Source of the DNA: Anaerofilum sp. An201
Lineage (GTDB): Bacteria; Bacillota; Clostridia; Oscillospirales; Ruminococcaceae
Length of the DNA stretch: 64,000 nt
Direction: 5' to 3'
Assembly: GCF_002160015.1 (NCBI RefSeq)
Contig: NZ_NFJT01000017.1
Location: 1-64,000, forward strand
Below the pieces are notes generated by a model. That model was given only the letters and a program-made list of their open reading frames with translations. It made no database searches and was not told the origin of the DNA. The translations under genes and the position numbers were made by a program. The first letter of the stretch is position 1, and each line of letters begins with the position of its first letter. Positions 7,880-15,598 of this stretch are shown piece after piece.

Positions 7880-9135
7880 CTCTCGTCCTCCCACTGGGCA
7901 AACTTCACCTCGCGCCGCAGCACCGTGCGGCAGAAATAGCGCACATCGTCCATCGCGTGGTCGTACTCCTTGACCACCCTGTCCTGCCGGGATTTCTCGT
8001 CCCACCGGTACTGCCCGAACTCCCGGATGCAGTCGGTGCAGCAGTCCATGAACTGCAGCCGCCCCTGCTCCAGAAAGGTGGCGGTGTTGGCGATGCCGGC
8101 CAGCACGTCGTTGTCCGCCTGCTTCACCCGGAATTTCCCGTGCCGTCGGATCACCTCGATCATACTGCTGGCCGACGGGTCGATCACCAGCCAGCGCACC
8201 GGCGTCTGGCCCGCCAGCTGTTCCAGCGCGGCGTAGTGCTCCTCGTCGGTGCGGGGGCGCTGCTTCTTGCGCCCGTCGTAGTAATACTCCCGCAGCCGCA
8301 CCGCCGTCCCGGCCCGCAGCTGCCACAGCCCGGCCGAAAAGGGGTTTTTGGTGCCGTAGTCGACGCTGATGTAATACTCGCCGCCCTCCGGCGGCAGCTC
8401 GGTGCGCACATGGCGGGCGGGGTCGAAGCCGGGATACACCAGGCCGTCCGCCATCGCCCACTGGCCCAGGATATACCGGCGGTAGAACACCCCCTGGTAC
8501 TGCCCGCGGTACCGCGCGCGGATGGCGTCGGACAGGCTGAGGTTGTCCTCCATCGTGAAGTGGAGGTACAAAAGCCCCTTCTGCTGCCGCCGGTCGATCC
8601 ACCCGGTCTTGAACCAGTGCATCGGCCCGGCCGGGTTGCAGTTGAACCACCATTTTGCGCCCGCCACGCTGCACCGGGCGGTGGCCTGGTTCACAAAGCT
8701 CTCGGGCATCAGGGCCACCTCGTCGAACAGCGCCCCGGCCAGCGTCAGGCCCTGGATCAGGTCCTGGCTGCCCTCGTCCTTGCCGCCGAACAGGTAAAAC
8801 CGGTTTTCCCGCCGCCCGCTGCGCACCAGCAGCAGGTTTTCGCTGCGCTTGTCCTTCACCGAAAACCCCCGCCCGCGCGCCATGCGGGAAAGCTCGGCCA
8901 CCACGTTGCGGCGCAGGCTGCCCACCGTCTTGCCGCAGAGGGCGAAATTCTGGTCGTCGAACTCGGTCATGGCCCACAGCAGAAACCCCAGCGCCATGCT
9001 CACCGTCTTGCCCGAGCGGATGGCGCCGTCCGCGATGATGCCGTTGGCGTTTCGCACCGGGCTGGCGGATGTCCACCAGCACAGCACCTGCTTTTGCTTT
9101 TCCGACAGGCGCCGGAACCGAAACCCTCCTTTCAT
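7876..9135 (-). CDS. terL: Phage terminase large subunit
   Basis: This 419-residue packaging motor combines ATPase and nuclease domains. Walker A is GAIRSGKT at residues 37-44 and the Walker B-like ALFDE at 135-139. The C-terminal nuclease carries the expected acidic residues: SVDYG (Asp259), VIDPSASS (Asp319) and DHAMDD (Asp396/Asp397). The order and KWWFNCNPAGP coupling segment match the PBSX/Terminase_3 family. It starts MKGGFRFRRL after an overlapping small terminase and is translationally coupled to the coiled-coil gene downstream. All key residues are present, so it looks functional. Confidence 0.95.
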   Translation of the reverse strand: MKGGFRFRRLSEKQKQVLCWWTSASPVRNANGIIADGAIRSGKTVSMALGFLLWAMTEFDDQNFALCGKTVGSLRRNVVAELSRMARGRGFSVKDKRSENLLLVRSGRRENRFYLFGGKDEGSQDLIQGLTLAGALFDEVALMPESFVNQATARCSVAGAKWWFNCNPAGPMHWFKTGWIDRRQQKGLLYLHFTMEDNLSLSDAIRARYRGQYQGVFYRRYILGQWAMADGLVYPGFDPARHVRTELPPEGGEYYISVDYGTKNPFSAGLWQLRAGTAVRLREYYYDGRKKQRPRTDEEHYAALEQLAGQTPVRWLVIDPSASSMIEVIRRHGKFRVKQADNDVLAGIANTATFLEQGRLQFMDCCTDCIREFGQYRWDEKSRQDRVVKEYDHAMDDVRYFCRTVLRREVKFAQWEDER

Positions 9136-9605
9136 CCGCCCGCGTCATCCTCTCCGCCGGTCCACAGCGCGGCGGCCTGCTGGCCCAGCGCCTGCAAAAA
9201 GCCGTCGTTTTCGTCCTCCTCCTCGGCGCCGTGGCCGCCCCAGCGCTCCGGCTGGCGGTTTTTCAGCCAGAACTGGATGGCGGACAGGCTGGCCGGCGCG
9301 CGCTTGTGGGTGACCACCTCTTTCTCGCCCCTCTCGCTGGTCTCCACCCGGCGCTCGGTGTACTCGAACCCCCGCGCCAGCTCGAACAGGGTCTGTTCCA
9401 GCACGCGGTCGGCGGCCTGGCTGTCGGCACAGACGGCGTTCAGCATCGCGGGGGCGATCGCACACCGGGCGCGCAGCGCGCGTTCGGTCATGCCGGCCTT
9501 GCGCGCGATGGCCCCCACGCCCAGCCCTTCCCGCGCCCATTGTTCCAGCTGCGCGCAGCCGTCCGGGCTGCCCCAGTAGTCCCAATCTGTTTTTGCCAGC
9601 TGCAA
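9132..9605 (-). CDS. terS: Phage terminase small subunit
   Basis: This DNA-recognition subunit of the packaging motor has about 155 residues. The N-terminal part (DGCAQLEQWAREGLGVGAIA, then RKAGMTERALRARCA) is a helix-turn-helix of the phage terminase small subunit type. It is followed by an oligomerisation region with DRVLEQTLFELARGFEY and a C-terminal ASLSAIQFWLKNRQPERW, a very common end motif of this family. The start is uncertain. TTG at 9605 lies only about three bases after the GGAGG, while an in-frame CTG at 9599 has ideal spacing. No ATG or GTG is available. Confidence 0.85.
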   Translation of the reverse strand: MQLAKTDWDYWGSPDGCAQLEQWAREGLGVGAIARKAGMTERALRARCAIAPAMLNAVCADSQAADRVLEQTLFELARGFEYTERRVETSERGEKEVVTHKRAPASLSAIQFWLKNRQPERWGGHGAEEEDENDGFLQALGQQAAALWTGGEDDAGG

Positions 9606-9628
9606 ACACCTCCTTTTTCTGCAAACAC

Positions 9629-9660
9629 AAAGCGGGCCGCCGCACCGGGCTGCCCGCTTT
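9629..9660. terminator. Hairpin before the terminase genes
   Basis: AAAGCGGGC pairs perfectly with GCCCGCTTT around a 14-base loop. On the plus strand it is followed two bases later by six Ts, making a good terminator in that direction. On the minus strand it sits in the terS leader just before the ribosome site and may end readthrough from ilvD or structure the leader. Confidence 0.55.
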
Positions 9661-9678
9661 GCATTTTTTCATACTGCC

Positions 9679-9707
9679 ATTATGCCACAGCTTTGCCGGG
9701 CTTGAAA
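9679..9707 (-). promoter_or_regulatory. Possible promoter for the phage late operon
   Basis: On the minus strand a TTTCAA -35 and CATAAT -10 are separated by 17 bases, about 75 bases before the terminase start. The elements are moderately close to consensus. This is the only plausible sigma-A promoter between the ilvD terminator and terS. Confidence 0.4.
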
Positions 9708-9746
9708 GGGCGAACGTAAAAAAAGTTGTGAGCCTTCCGCCCAAAC

Positions 9747-9778
9747 AAAAAATCCCCGGCCCGCAAGGGGGCCGGGGG
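9747..9778 (-). terminator. ilvD intrinsic terminator
   Basis: On the minus strand CCCCGGCCC pairs with GGGCCGGGG around a six-base loop and is followed by six Ts. It lies 20 bases beyond the ilvD stop and cleanly separates the host gene from the phage genes. Confidence 0.85.
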
Positions 9779-9796
9779 AAGAAGGCAGAGCAAATT

Positions 9797-11464
9797 TCAG
9801 CTTTCCAGCACGGCGCCGGTGTTGGCGCTGGTCACGAGGCGGGCGTAGCGCTTCAGCCAGCCGGACACCGGCGGCTTTTCGGGGGCCACATAGGCTGCAC
9901 GGCGGGCTTCCAGCTCCTCGTCGCTGACGTTGAGGTGGATGGAGTAGGCGGGGATGTCGATGGTGATCGAGTCGCCGTCCTGGATGAGGCCGATCTCGCC
10001 GCCCGCCGCCGCCTCGGGGCTCACATGCCCGATCGACGCGCCGCGGGACGCGCCCGAGAAGCGGCCGTCGGTGATGAGGGCCACCGATTTGTCCAGCTTC
10101 ATGCCGGCCAGCGCGCTGGTGGGGTTGAGCATCTCGCGCATGCCGGGGCCGCCCTTCGGCCCCTCGTAGCGGATCACCACCACGTCGCCGGGCTGGATGC
10201 TGCCGCTGTAGATGGCGGCGATGGCCTCCTCCTCGCTGTTGAAGCAGCGGGCGGGGCCGGTGTGGGTGAGCATTTCAGGGGCCACGGCGCTGCGCTTGAC
10301 CACGCAGCCGTTGCGCGCGATGTTGCCGAACAGCACCGCCAGGCCGCCGGTGGGGGAATAGGGATCGTCCAGCGGACGGATGGCGGCGGGATTTTTGTTC
10401 TGCGCGCCGCGCAGGTTTTCGGCCACCGTTTTGCCGGTGACGGTGGGCAGGGTGGTGTCGATGTATCCGCCTTCGGCCAGCTGGGCCATCACGGCCTGCA
10501 CGCCGCCCGCGGCATACAGGTCCTGCATATGGGTGGGGCCGGCCGGGGCCAGGTGGCACAGGTTGGGCACCTGGGAGCTGACCTCGTTGATGGTGTTCAG
10601 GTCGATGGAAACACCCGCCTCGTGCGCCAGGGCCAGCAGGTGCAGCACAGTGTTGGTGCTGCAGCCCAGTGCCATATCGGTGGCCAGCGCGTTGCGGAAG
10701 GCGGCGGGCGTGAGGATATCCCGGGGTTTCAGATCCTTTTCCACCAGCTGCATCACCTGCATGCCGGCGTGCTTGGCAAGCTGGGTGCGGGCGGCGTATA
10801 CCGCCGGGATGGTGCCGTTGCCGGGCAGCGCCATGCCCACCGCCTCGCACAGGCAGTTCATGCTGTTGGCGGTGTACATACCGGCGCAGCTGCCGCAGCC
10901 GGGGCAGGTGTTCTGTTCAAATTCCAGCAGCTGGTCGTCGTCGATCAGGCCGGCCTTATAGCTGCCCACCGCCTCGAACATTTTGGACAGGGTGGCGCTC
11001 TCGCCGCCCACCTTGCCGGCCAGCATCGGGCCGCCGGAGCAGACGATGGCGGGGATGTTCAGGCGGATGGCGCCCATCAGCATGCCGGGCACGATCTTGT
11101 CGCAGTTGGGGACCAGCACCAGGCCGTCGAAGCCGTGGGCCAGCGCCATCGTCTCCACGCTGTCGCAGATCAGCTCACGGCTGGGCAGCGAATACTTCAT
11201 GCCCAGATGCCCCATCGCGATGCCGTCGCACACGCCGATGGACGGGACCAGAACCGGGGTCCCTCCCGCCATGCGCACGCCGTCCATCACGGCCTGGGCC
11301 AGCTGTTCCAGGTGCTGGTGGCCGGGCACGATCTCGCTGTAGGCGCTCACCACGCCGATCAGCGGGCGCTCCAGCTCCTCTTTGGTATACCCCAGCGCAT
11401 AGAACAGGCTGCGGTTGGGGGCGCGCTCCGGCCCCTTTTTCACTGCGTCGCTTCTCATTTCCAT
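9797..11464 (-). CDS. ilvD: Dihydroxy-acid dehydratase
   Basis: This enzyme dehydrates 2,3-dihydroxyacids to 2-oxo acids in valine, leucine and isoleucine synthesis, using an Fe-S cluster. It has 555 residues from the ATG following GAGGAGGGGAAACCT; the longer frame to 11518 starts inside the leader hairpin. Family signatures are VPNCDK (Cys121) and [15 protein letters not shown] (Cys187, Cys190, Cys193), which supply cluster ligands, and the C-terminal [11 protein letters not shown] that closes the active site. It stands alone with its own promoter, leader hairpin and terminator; no other ilv/leu gene is in the window. Regulation may act through the leader. Confidence 0.96.
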   Translation of the reverse strand: MEMRSDAVKKGPERAPNRSLFYALGYTKEELERPLIGVVSAYSEIVPGHQHLEQLAQAVMDGVRMAGGTPVLVPSIGVCDGIAMGHLGMKYSLPSRELICDSVETMALAHGFDGLVLVPNCDKIVPGMLMGAIRLNIPAIVCSGGPMLAGKVGGESATLSKMFEAVGSYKAGLIDDDQLLEFEQNTCPGCGSCAGMYTANSMNCLCEAVGMALPGNGTIPAVYAARTQLAKHAGMQVMQLVEKDLKPRDILTPAAFRNALATDMALGCSTNTVLHLLALAHEAGVSIDLNTINEVSSQVPNLCHLAPAGPTHMQDLYAAGGVQAVMAQLAEGGYIDTTLPTVTGKTVAENLRGAQNKNPAAIRPLDDPYSPTGGLAVLFGNIARNGCVVKRSAVAPEMLTHTGPARCFNSEEEAIAAIYSGSIQPGDVVVIRYEGPKGGPGMREMLNPTSALAGMKLDKSVALITDGRFSGASRGASIGHVSPEAAAGGEIGLIQDGDSITIDIPAYSIHLNVSDEELEARRAAYVAPEKPPVSGWLKRYARLVTSANTGAVLES

Positions 11465-11490
11465 AGGTTTCCCCTCCTCGATAAACCACG

Positions 11491-11526
11491 AAGCGCCCCT
11501 GCCCCACAGTTGGGACAAGGGCGCTT
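11491..11526 (-). promoter_or_regulatory. ilvD leader hairpin
   Basis: In the transcribed leader, AAGCGCCC pairs with GGGCGCTT and an inner CCC/GGG extends the stem. The hairpin ends about 27 bases before the start codon and close to the Shine-Dalgarno. No T-run follows, so it is not a standard terminator. Possible roles are mRNA stability or translational control. Confidence 0.5.
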
Positions 11527-11548
11527 TCCTGCGGTTTGCTTATGTTAC

Positions 11549-11576
11549 ATTATAAGCAGACCGCAAAATTTGTCAA
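11549..11576 (-). promoter_or_regulatory. ilvD sigma-A promoter
   Basis: Perfect TTGACA (-35) and TATAAT (-10) boxes are separated by 16 bases on the minus strand, predicting a leader of about 78 bases. It lies in the 147-base space after glgA, so ilvD is transcribed independently of the glycogen operon. Confidence 0.85.
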
Positions 11577-11611
11577 GTGTTTTATACAAGCCCGTGTTTT
11601 TTTGTCGGTTT

Positions 11612-13036
11612 TCACCAAAGCTGGCAGACCTGCTCGTACATCTCCACATGCTTGGCCGCGCTGGCGCGCCAGCTGAAGTCGCAGCCCATGGCGCGCTTCA
11701 CCAGCTGCATCCAGCCCTCGTGGTGATAGTAGCCCTCTTTTGCACGCCAGCAGGTGTGCATCATGTCGTGGGCGTTGTAGCTCTTGAAGGTGAAGCCGTT
11801 GCCCTGGCCGTCGCCGGAGTCGCGGATGGAGTCGCGCAGGCCGCCGGTCTCGCGGACGATGGGAATGGTGCCGTAGCGCAGCGAGATCATCTGGGCCAGG
11901 CCGCACGGTTCCGACTTGGAGGGCATCAGGAACATATCGGCGCCGGCGTAGATCTTGCTGGCCAGCGAGGGGATGAAGGCGATGCGCACGCCGCAGCGGC
12001 CGGGATGGCGGGAGGCCAGCTCGGAGAAGAAGCTCTCATAGGCGTACTCGCCGGTGCCCAGGATCACCAGCTCGATGCCCTCGCCCAGGATGTTTTCGGC
12101 CACCGCGCGCACCAGATCCACACCCTTGTGGGACACCAGACGGGTGACCATCGCCATCACGGGGCTGCCGTCCTGCTGCAGGCCGAAGATCTCCTGCAGC
12201 TCTTTCTTGCAGGCTGCCTTGCCTTCTTCCACCGTGTCGGCGTTGAAGTGGGCCGCCAGGTTCGGGTCGGTCTCGGGGTTGTAGCTCTCCACGTCGATGC
12301 CGTTCAGGATGCCGCACAGCTTGTACTGTTTCTGGCGCAGCAGGTCGTCCAGGCCGTGGCTGAACCAGGGGTCCAGGATCTCGTTCGCATAGCTGGGGCT
12401 GACGGTGGAAACGCGGTCGGCCATCTCGATGGCGCCTTTCATGAAGTTGGTGCAGCCGTCGTATTCCACAATGTGGGCGTCCCGCGCGCCGATGCCGCAG
12501 GTGTCCTCCAGGATCTCCAGGCCGTATTTGCCCTGGTACTGGATGTTGTGGATGGTGAACACCGTTTTGATGTTGGCGAACTTGTCCAGGTGCCGGTAGT
12601 ACAGGTTCAGGTACACGGGCACCAGGGCGGTCTGCCAGTCGTTGGTGTGGATGACGTCGGGGGCAAACTCGGTGTAGAACAGCATCTCCAGGATGGCGCG
12701 GCTGAAGAAGGCATAGCGCTCGCCGTCGTCGTAGAAGCCGTACAGGCCGCCGCGCTTGAAGTAGTATTCATTGTCCAGGAAATAGAACTTCACGCCCTTG
12801 TGCTCATACTCGAACAGGCCGCAGTACTGGTTGCGCCAGCCCACGGGGACGGTGAAGTTGGTGAGATAGGTGAACTTGCTGCGCATCTCCTCCTTGATGT
12901 CGCCGTACAGCGGCATCACCACGCGGCACTCCACCCCGGCTTTCACCAGGTCGATCGGCAGGCTGCCGGCCACGTCGCCCAGGCCGCCCGAAGCGGCAAA
13001 GGGCTTTGCTTCGCTTGCACAATACAGAACTTTCAT
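11612..13036 (-). CDS. glgA: Glycogen synthase (GT5)
   Basis: This enzyme transfers glucose from ADP-glucose to the growing alpha-1,4-glucan. It has 474 residues, normal for bacterial GlgA. The start MKVLYCASEAKPF follows AAAAGGAG; the KPFAASGGLGDV segment (Lys11, Gly-Gly-Leu-Gly) is the ADP-glucose-binding KxGGL motif. Later hallmarks include HTNDWQTALVPVYL, VFTIHNIQYQG and the C-terminal nucleotide-sugar region PSKSEPCGLAQMISLRYG with the catalytic-loop Glu. It is the last gene of the glgBCDA operon, separated from glgD by 156 bases with a strong inverted repeat. Confidence 0.96.
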   Translation of the reverse strand: MKVLYCASEAKPFAASGGLGDVAGSLPIDLVKAGVECRVVMPLYGDIKEEMRSKFTYLTNFTVPVGWRNQYCGLFEYEHKGVKFYFLDNEYYFKRGGLYGFYDDGERYAFFSRAILEMLFYTEFAPDVIHTNDWQTALVPVYLNLYYRHLDKFANIKTVFTIHNIQYQGKYGLEILEDTCGIGARDAHIVEYDGCTNFMKGAIEMADRVSTVSPSYANEILDPWFSHGLDDLLRQKQYKLCGILNGIDVESYNPETDPNLAAHFNADTVEEGKAACKKELQEIFGLQQDGSPVMAMVTRLVSHKGVDLVRAVAENILGEGIELVILGTGEYAYESFFSELASRHPGRCGVRIAFIPSLASKIYAGADMFLMPSKSEPCGLAQMISLRYGTIPIVRETGGLRDSIRDSGDGQGNGFTFKSYNAHDMMHTCWRAKEGYYHHEGWMQLVKRAMGCDFSWRASAAKHVEMYEQVCQLW

Positions 13037-13141
13037 CGCAAACTCCTTTTTTATGATCGGACATTTCCCCAAAAACCGGCGGCTGCGCGGCCTTTTTGCG
13101 CGCGGCAGGCGTCCGCCGCTCGGAAACGCCTCAGACACAGG

Positions 13142-13169
13142 GGGGCAAGGGCGCCCGCGCCCTTGCCCC
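13142..13169. repeat. 12-bp perfect inverted repeat between glgD and glgA
   Basis: GGGGCAAGGGCG pairs with CGCCCTTGCCCC around a four-base loop, with no T-run on either side. In mRNA it would form a very stable hairpin just after the glgD stop. It could act as an RNA processing or stability element setting the glgD to glgA ratio. It may also be one copy of a dispersed palindromic repeat. Confidence 0.6.
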
Positions 13170-13192
13170 GCACAGACGGGCGGATGCCCCGG

Positions 13193-14329
13193 TCAGCCTC
13201 TCGGACCCACCTTTTTGCCTTTTCCAACATAGATGGGGGACCCGTTGCTGATCAGCTGGCAGTCGGCGGACACGGTCACGTTCTTGTCGGTGACGACATT
13301 GTCCAGCACGGCGCCGGCCTCCACCACGGTGTCCTGCATCAGCACACAGTTCTTCACTTTGGCGCCGGCCGCGATCTTCACGCCGCGGAACAGCACGCAG
13401 TTCTCCACTTCGCCTTCCAGCACGCAGCCGTCGGCGGCCAGCACGTTCTTCACCCGGCAGCCCTGCACATAGCGGGTGGGGGCGTCGTCGCGGATCTTGG
13501 TGTAGACGGGTTTCTTCTCGGAGAACAGGGCGGCGCGGTTGGCCGGGTCGAGCAGGCGCATGTTCTCGTCGAAGTAGCTCTGCAGGCTGCAGATGCGGGC
13601 GCGGTAGCCGTCGTAGCGGTAGCCCTGCACATGCAGCAGCTGCAGGTTGCGGGCCAGGATGTCGCGCTCAAAGTAGACCAGGTTGCGCACCATGGCGTCC
13701 TTGATGAGGGTGATCAGGGCCTCGCGCTCCATGATGTAGATGTTCATGGCCAGGTTCTGCTCGCCGCTGCGGTAGTCGTTGGTGAGGATCTCGGTCACGC
13801 GGCCGTCCTCGTTCATGGTCAGGGTGTAGTTGTCGGCTTTGGCGGCCTCGGGGATCTCGGTGCGCTCATACACCATGCTCACGTCGGCGCCGCTGGCCAT
13901 ATGGGCGTCGATGAAGGCGGCATAGTCGAAGTTGCAGGCCACATTGCAGTCGCTGATGACGACATAGCGCTCTTTCTGACGGGACAGGAAGCTCACCACG
14001 CTGTTCAGCGCCTCCACACGGCCGTGGTAGATCTTGTTGCGGGCCTGGGCGTAGGGGGGCACGATGTTCAGGCCGCCGCGCTTGCGGGTGAGGTCCCATT
14101 CACGGCCGCTGCCCAGATGGTCCATCAGGGAGTAGTAGTTCTCCTTGGTGATGACGGTCACGTTGTCGATGCCGGCGTTCACCATCGCCGACAGGGTAAA
14201 GTCGATCATACGATACCGGCCGGCAAAGGGCACGCTGGCCATGGTGCGGTTCTGCACCAGTTCGGGTACCAGGCCGTCAAACGAGTTGGGGAAAATAATG
14301 CCCAGGGCATTCGCGTTCACATTTACCAT
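13193..14329 (-). CDS. glgD: Glucose-1-phosphate adenylyltransferase regulatory subunit
   Basis: This 378-residue GlgC paralogue of Firmicutes pairs with GlgC to make the ADP-glucose pyrophosphorylase heteromer. The nucleotide-binding loop is degenerate ([16 protein letters not shown] instead of the Gly-rich GGxGxRL), as is usual for GlgD, which is regulatory rather than catalytic. [17 protein letters not shown] and the C-terminal left-handed beta-helix repeats ([18 protein letters not shown]) match the family. The start ATG overlaps the glgC stop by a few bases, so the two subunits are translationally coupled. Confidence 0.93.
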   Translation of the reverse strand: MVNVNANALGIIFPNSFDGLVPELVQNRTMASVPFAGRYRMIDFTLSAMVNAGIDNVTVITKENYYSLMDHLGSGREWDLTRKRGGLNIVPPYAQARNKIYHGRVEALNSVVSFLSRQKERYVVISDCNVACNFDYAAFIDAHMASGADVSMVYERTEIPEAAKADNYTLTMNEDGRVTEILTNDYRSGEQNLAMNIYIMEREALITLIKDAMVRNLVYFERDILARNLQLLHVQGYRYDGYRARICSLQSYFDENMRLLDPANRAALFSEKKPVYTKIRDDAPTRYVQGCRVKNVLAADGCVLEGEVENCVLFRGVKIAAGAKVKNCVLMQDTVVEAGAVLDNVVTDKNVTVSADCQLISNGSPIYVGKGKKVGPRG

Positions 14330-15537
14330 TGGATGTCACCGTCCTCCACATTTTTAACCACCATTGCCTTGGGGTACACCTTCGCACCCTCGCCGATGGT
14401 GACGCCTTCGCCGATCACGGCGATGCCCCATTTCTCGGGGTCCTCCGCCTCTTCCTTCGCGCAGCCAACCACGGCGTCCTTCTTGACCACCACGTTCTCG
14501 GCCACGATGGTGTAGGCAACATGGGCGCCCTCCTCGATCACGGCGCCGGGCATGACGATGGATTCCTCCACCACAGCGCCCTTGCCCACCTTCACGCCGG
14601 CGAACAGAACGCTCTTCTCCACCTTGCCTTCCACGGTGCAGCCCTCGGTGACCATGCTGTTCTGGACATCGGCGGTGTCGCTCACGAAATGGCCGGTCAT
14701 GCCGGAGTTGCGGCTGTAGATCTTCCAGTCGTCATCCCACACGTCCAGCGGGACATTCGGGTCCAGCAGGTCCATGTTGGCTTCCCACAGGCTGTCGATG
14801 GTGCCCACGTCTTTCCAGTAGCCCTCGAACGGATAGGCCACCATGTGCTCGCCGGCGTCCAGCATGTTGGGGATGATGTTCTTGCCGAAGTCGTTGTCGG
14901 AGGTGGGGTCGGCCTCGTCCTCGCCCAGGTACTTGCGCAGCTTGTCCCAGGTGAAGATGTAGATGCCCATCGAAGCCAGGTTGGATTCGGGATTCTTGGG
15001 TTTCTCCTGGAATTTGGTGATGGTGCCGTCGTCGGAGGCGCTCATGATGCCGAAGCGGCTGGCCTCTTCCCAGGGCACTTCCATCACGGCGATGGTGCAG
15101 TCGGCGTTGTGGGCCTTGTGGAACTCCAGCATCTTGCTGTAGTCCATTTTATAGATATGGTCGCCGGACAGGATGACCACATACTCGGGGTCGTAGCGCT
15201 CGATGAAGTTGATGTTCTGATAGATGGCGTTGGCGGTGCCCTTATACCAGTCGGAGCCGGTGGCCTTCTGGTAGGGCGGCAGCACATGCACGCCGCCGTA
15301 CAGGCGGTCGAGGTCCCAGGGCTGGCCGTTGCCGATGTACTCGTTCAGCACAAGGGGCTGATACTGGGTGAGGATGCCCACCGTATCAATGCCCGAGTTC
15401 ACACAGTTGGACAGCGGAAAATCGATGATGCGATATTTTCCGCCAAACGGAACCGCAGGTTTTGCCAGCCTTTGGGTCAGTGCATACAAGCGCGAACCCT
15501 GCCCGCCGGCCAGCAGCATAGCAATACATTCTTTCAT
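14323..15537 (-). CDS. glgC: Glucose-1-phosphate adenylyltransferase (catalytic)
   Basis: This enzyme makes ADP-glucose from glucose-1-phosphate and ATP, the committed step of glycogen synthesis. It has 404 residues. AGGQGSRL at 10-17 is the nucleotide-binding loop, [17 protein letters not shown] the regulatory/substrate region, and GDHIYKMDY at 125-133 the catalytic metal-binding motif. [11 protein letters not shown] and C-terminal beta-helix repeats complete the family pattern. It lies 61 bases downstream of glgB and overlaps glgD, fitting a single operon. Confidence 0.96.
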   Translation of the reverse strand: MKECIAMLLAGGQGSRLYALTQRLAKPAVPFGGKYRIIDFPLSNCVNSGIDTVGILTQYQPLVLNEYIGNGQPWDLDRLYGGVHVLPPYQKATGSDWYKGTANAIYQNINFIERYDPEYVVILSGDHIYKMDYSKMLEFHKAHNADCTIAVMEVPWEEASRFGIMSASDDGTITKFQEKPKNPESNLASMGIYIFTWDKLRKYLGEDEADPTSDNDFGKNIIPNMLDAGEHMVAYPFEGYWKDVGTIDSLWEANMDLLDPNVPLDVWDDDWKIYSRNSGMTGHFVSDTADVQNSMVTEGCTVEGKVEKSVLFAGVKVGKGAVVEESIVMPGAVIEEGAHVAYTIVAENVVVKKDAVVGCAKEEAEDPEKWGIAVIGEGVTIGEGAKVYPKAMVVKNVEDGDIQW

Positions 15538-15598
15538 AGTTTTCTCCCCTTGTCAGCGCCTTCAACCGGCGCCGCTTTTTATCATGCAGGCAGAATCG

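Larger units (their letters stand above)
1..9605 (-). mobile_element. Prophage head-tail module (partial, runs off left edge)
   Basis: Thirteen tightly packed minus-strand genes follow the standard tailed-phage late order: small terminase, large terminase, portal, scaffold, capsid, connector and joining proteins, major tail protein, chaperones, tape measure. Several neighbours share ATGA or GTGA overlaps, typical of a phage operon. The siphovirus-like layout (GP20-type scaffold, Gp15-type chaperone, tape measure) is known from Clostridia prophages. The module begins about 190 bases from the 3' end of host ilvD, and no integrase, repressor, replication or lysis gene is visible here; these could lie left of the window. 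Exact element ends were not identified. Confidence 0.9.

Noticed and set aside
9593-14515. Plus-strand open frame of 1640 codons
   Set aside because: It is antisense to ilvD, glgA and glgD; composition is the Val/His/Gln/Gly-rich pattern of a GC-rich shadow frame, and no domain is visible.
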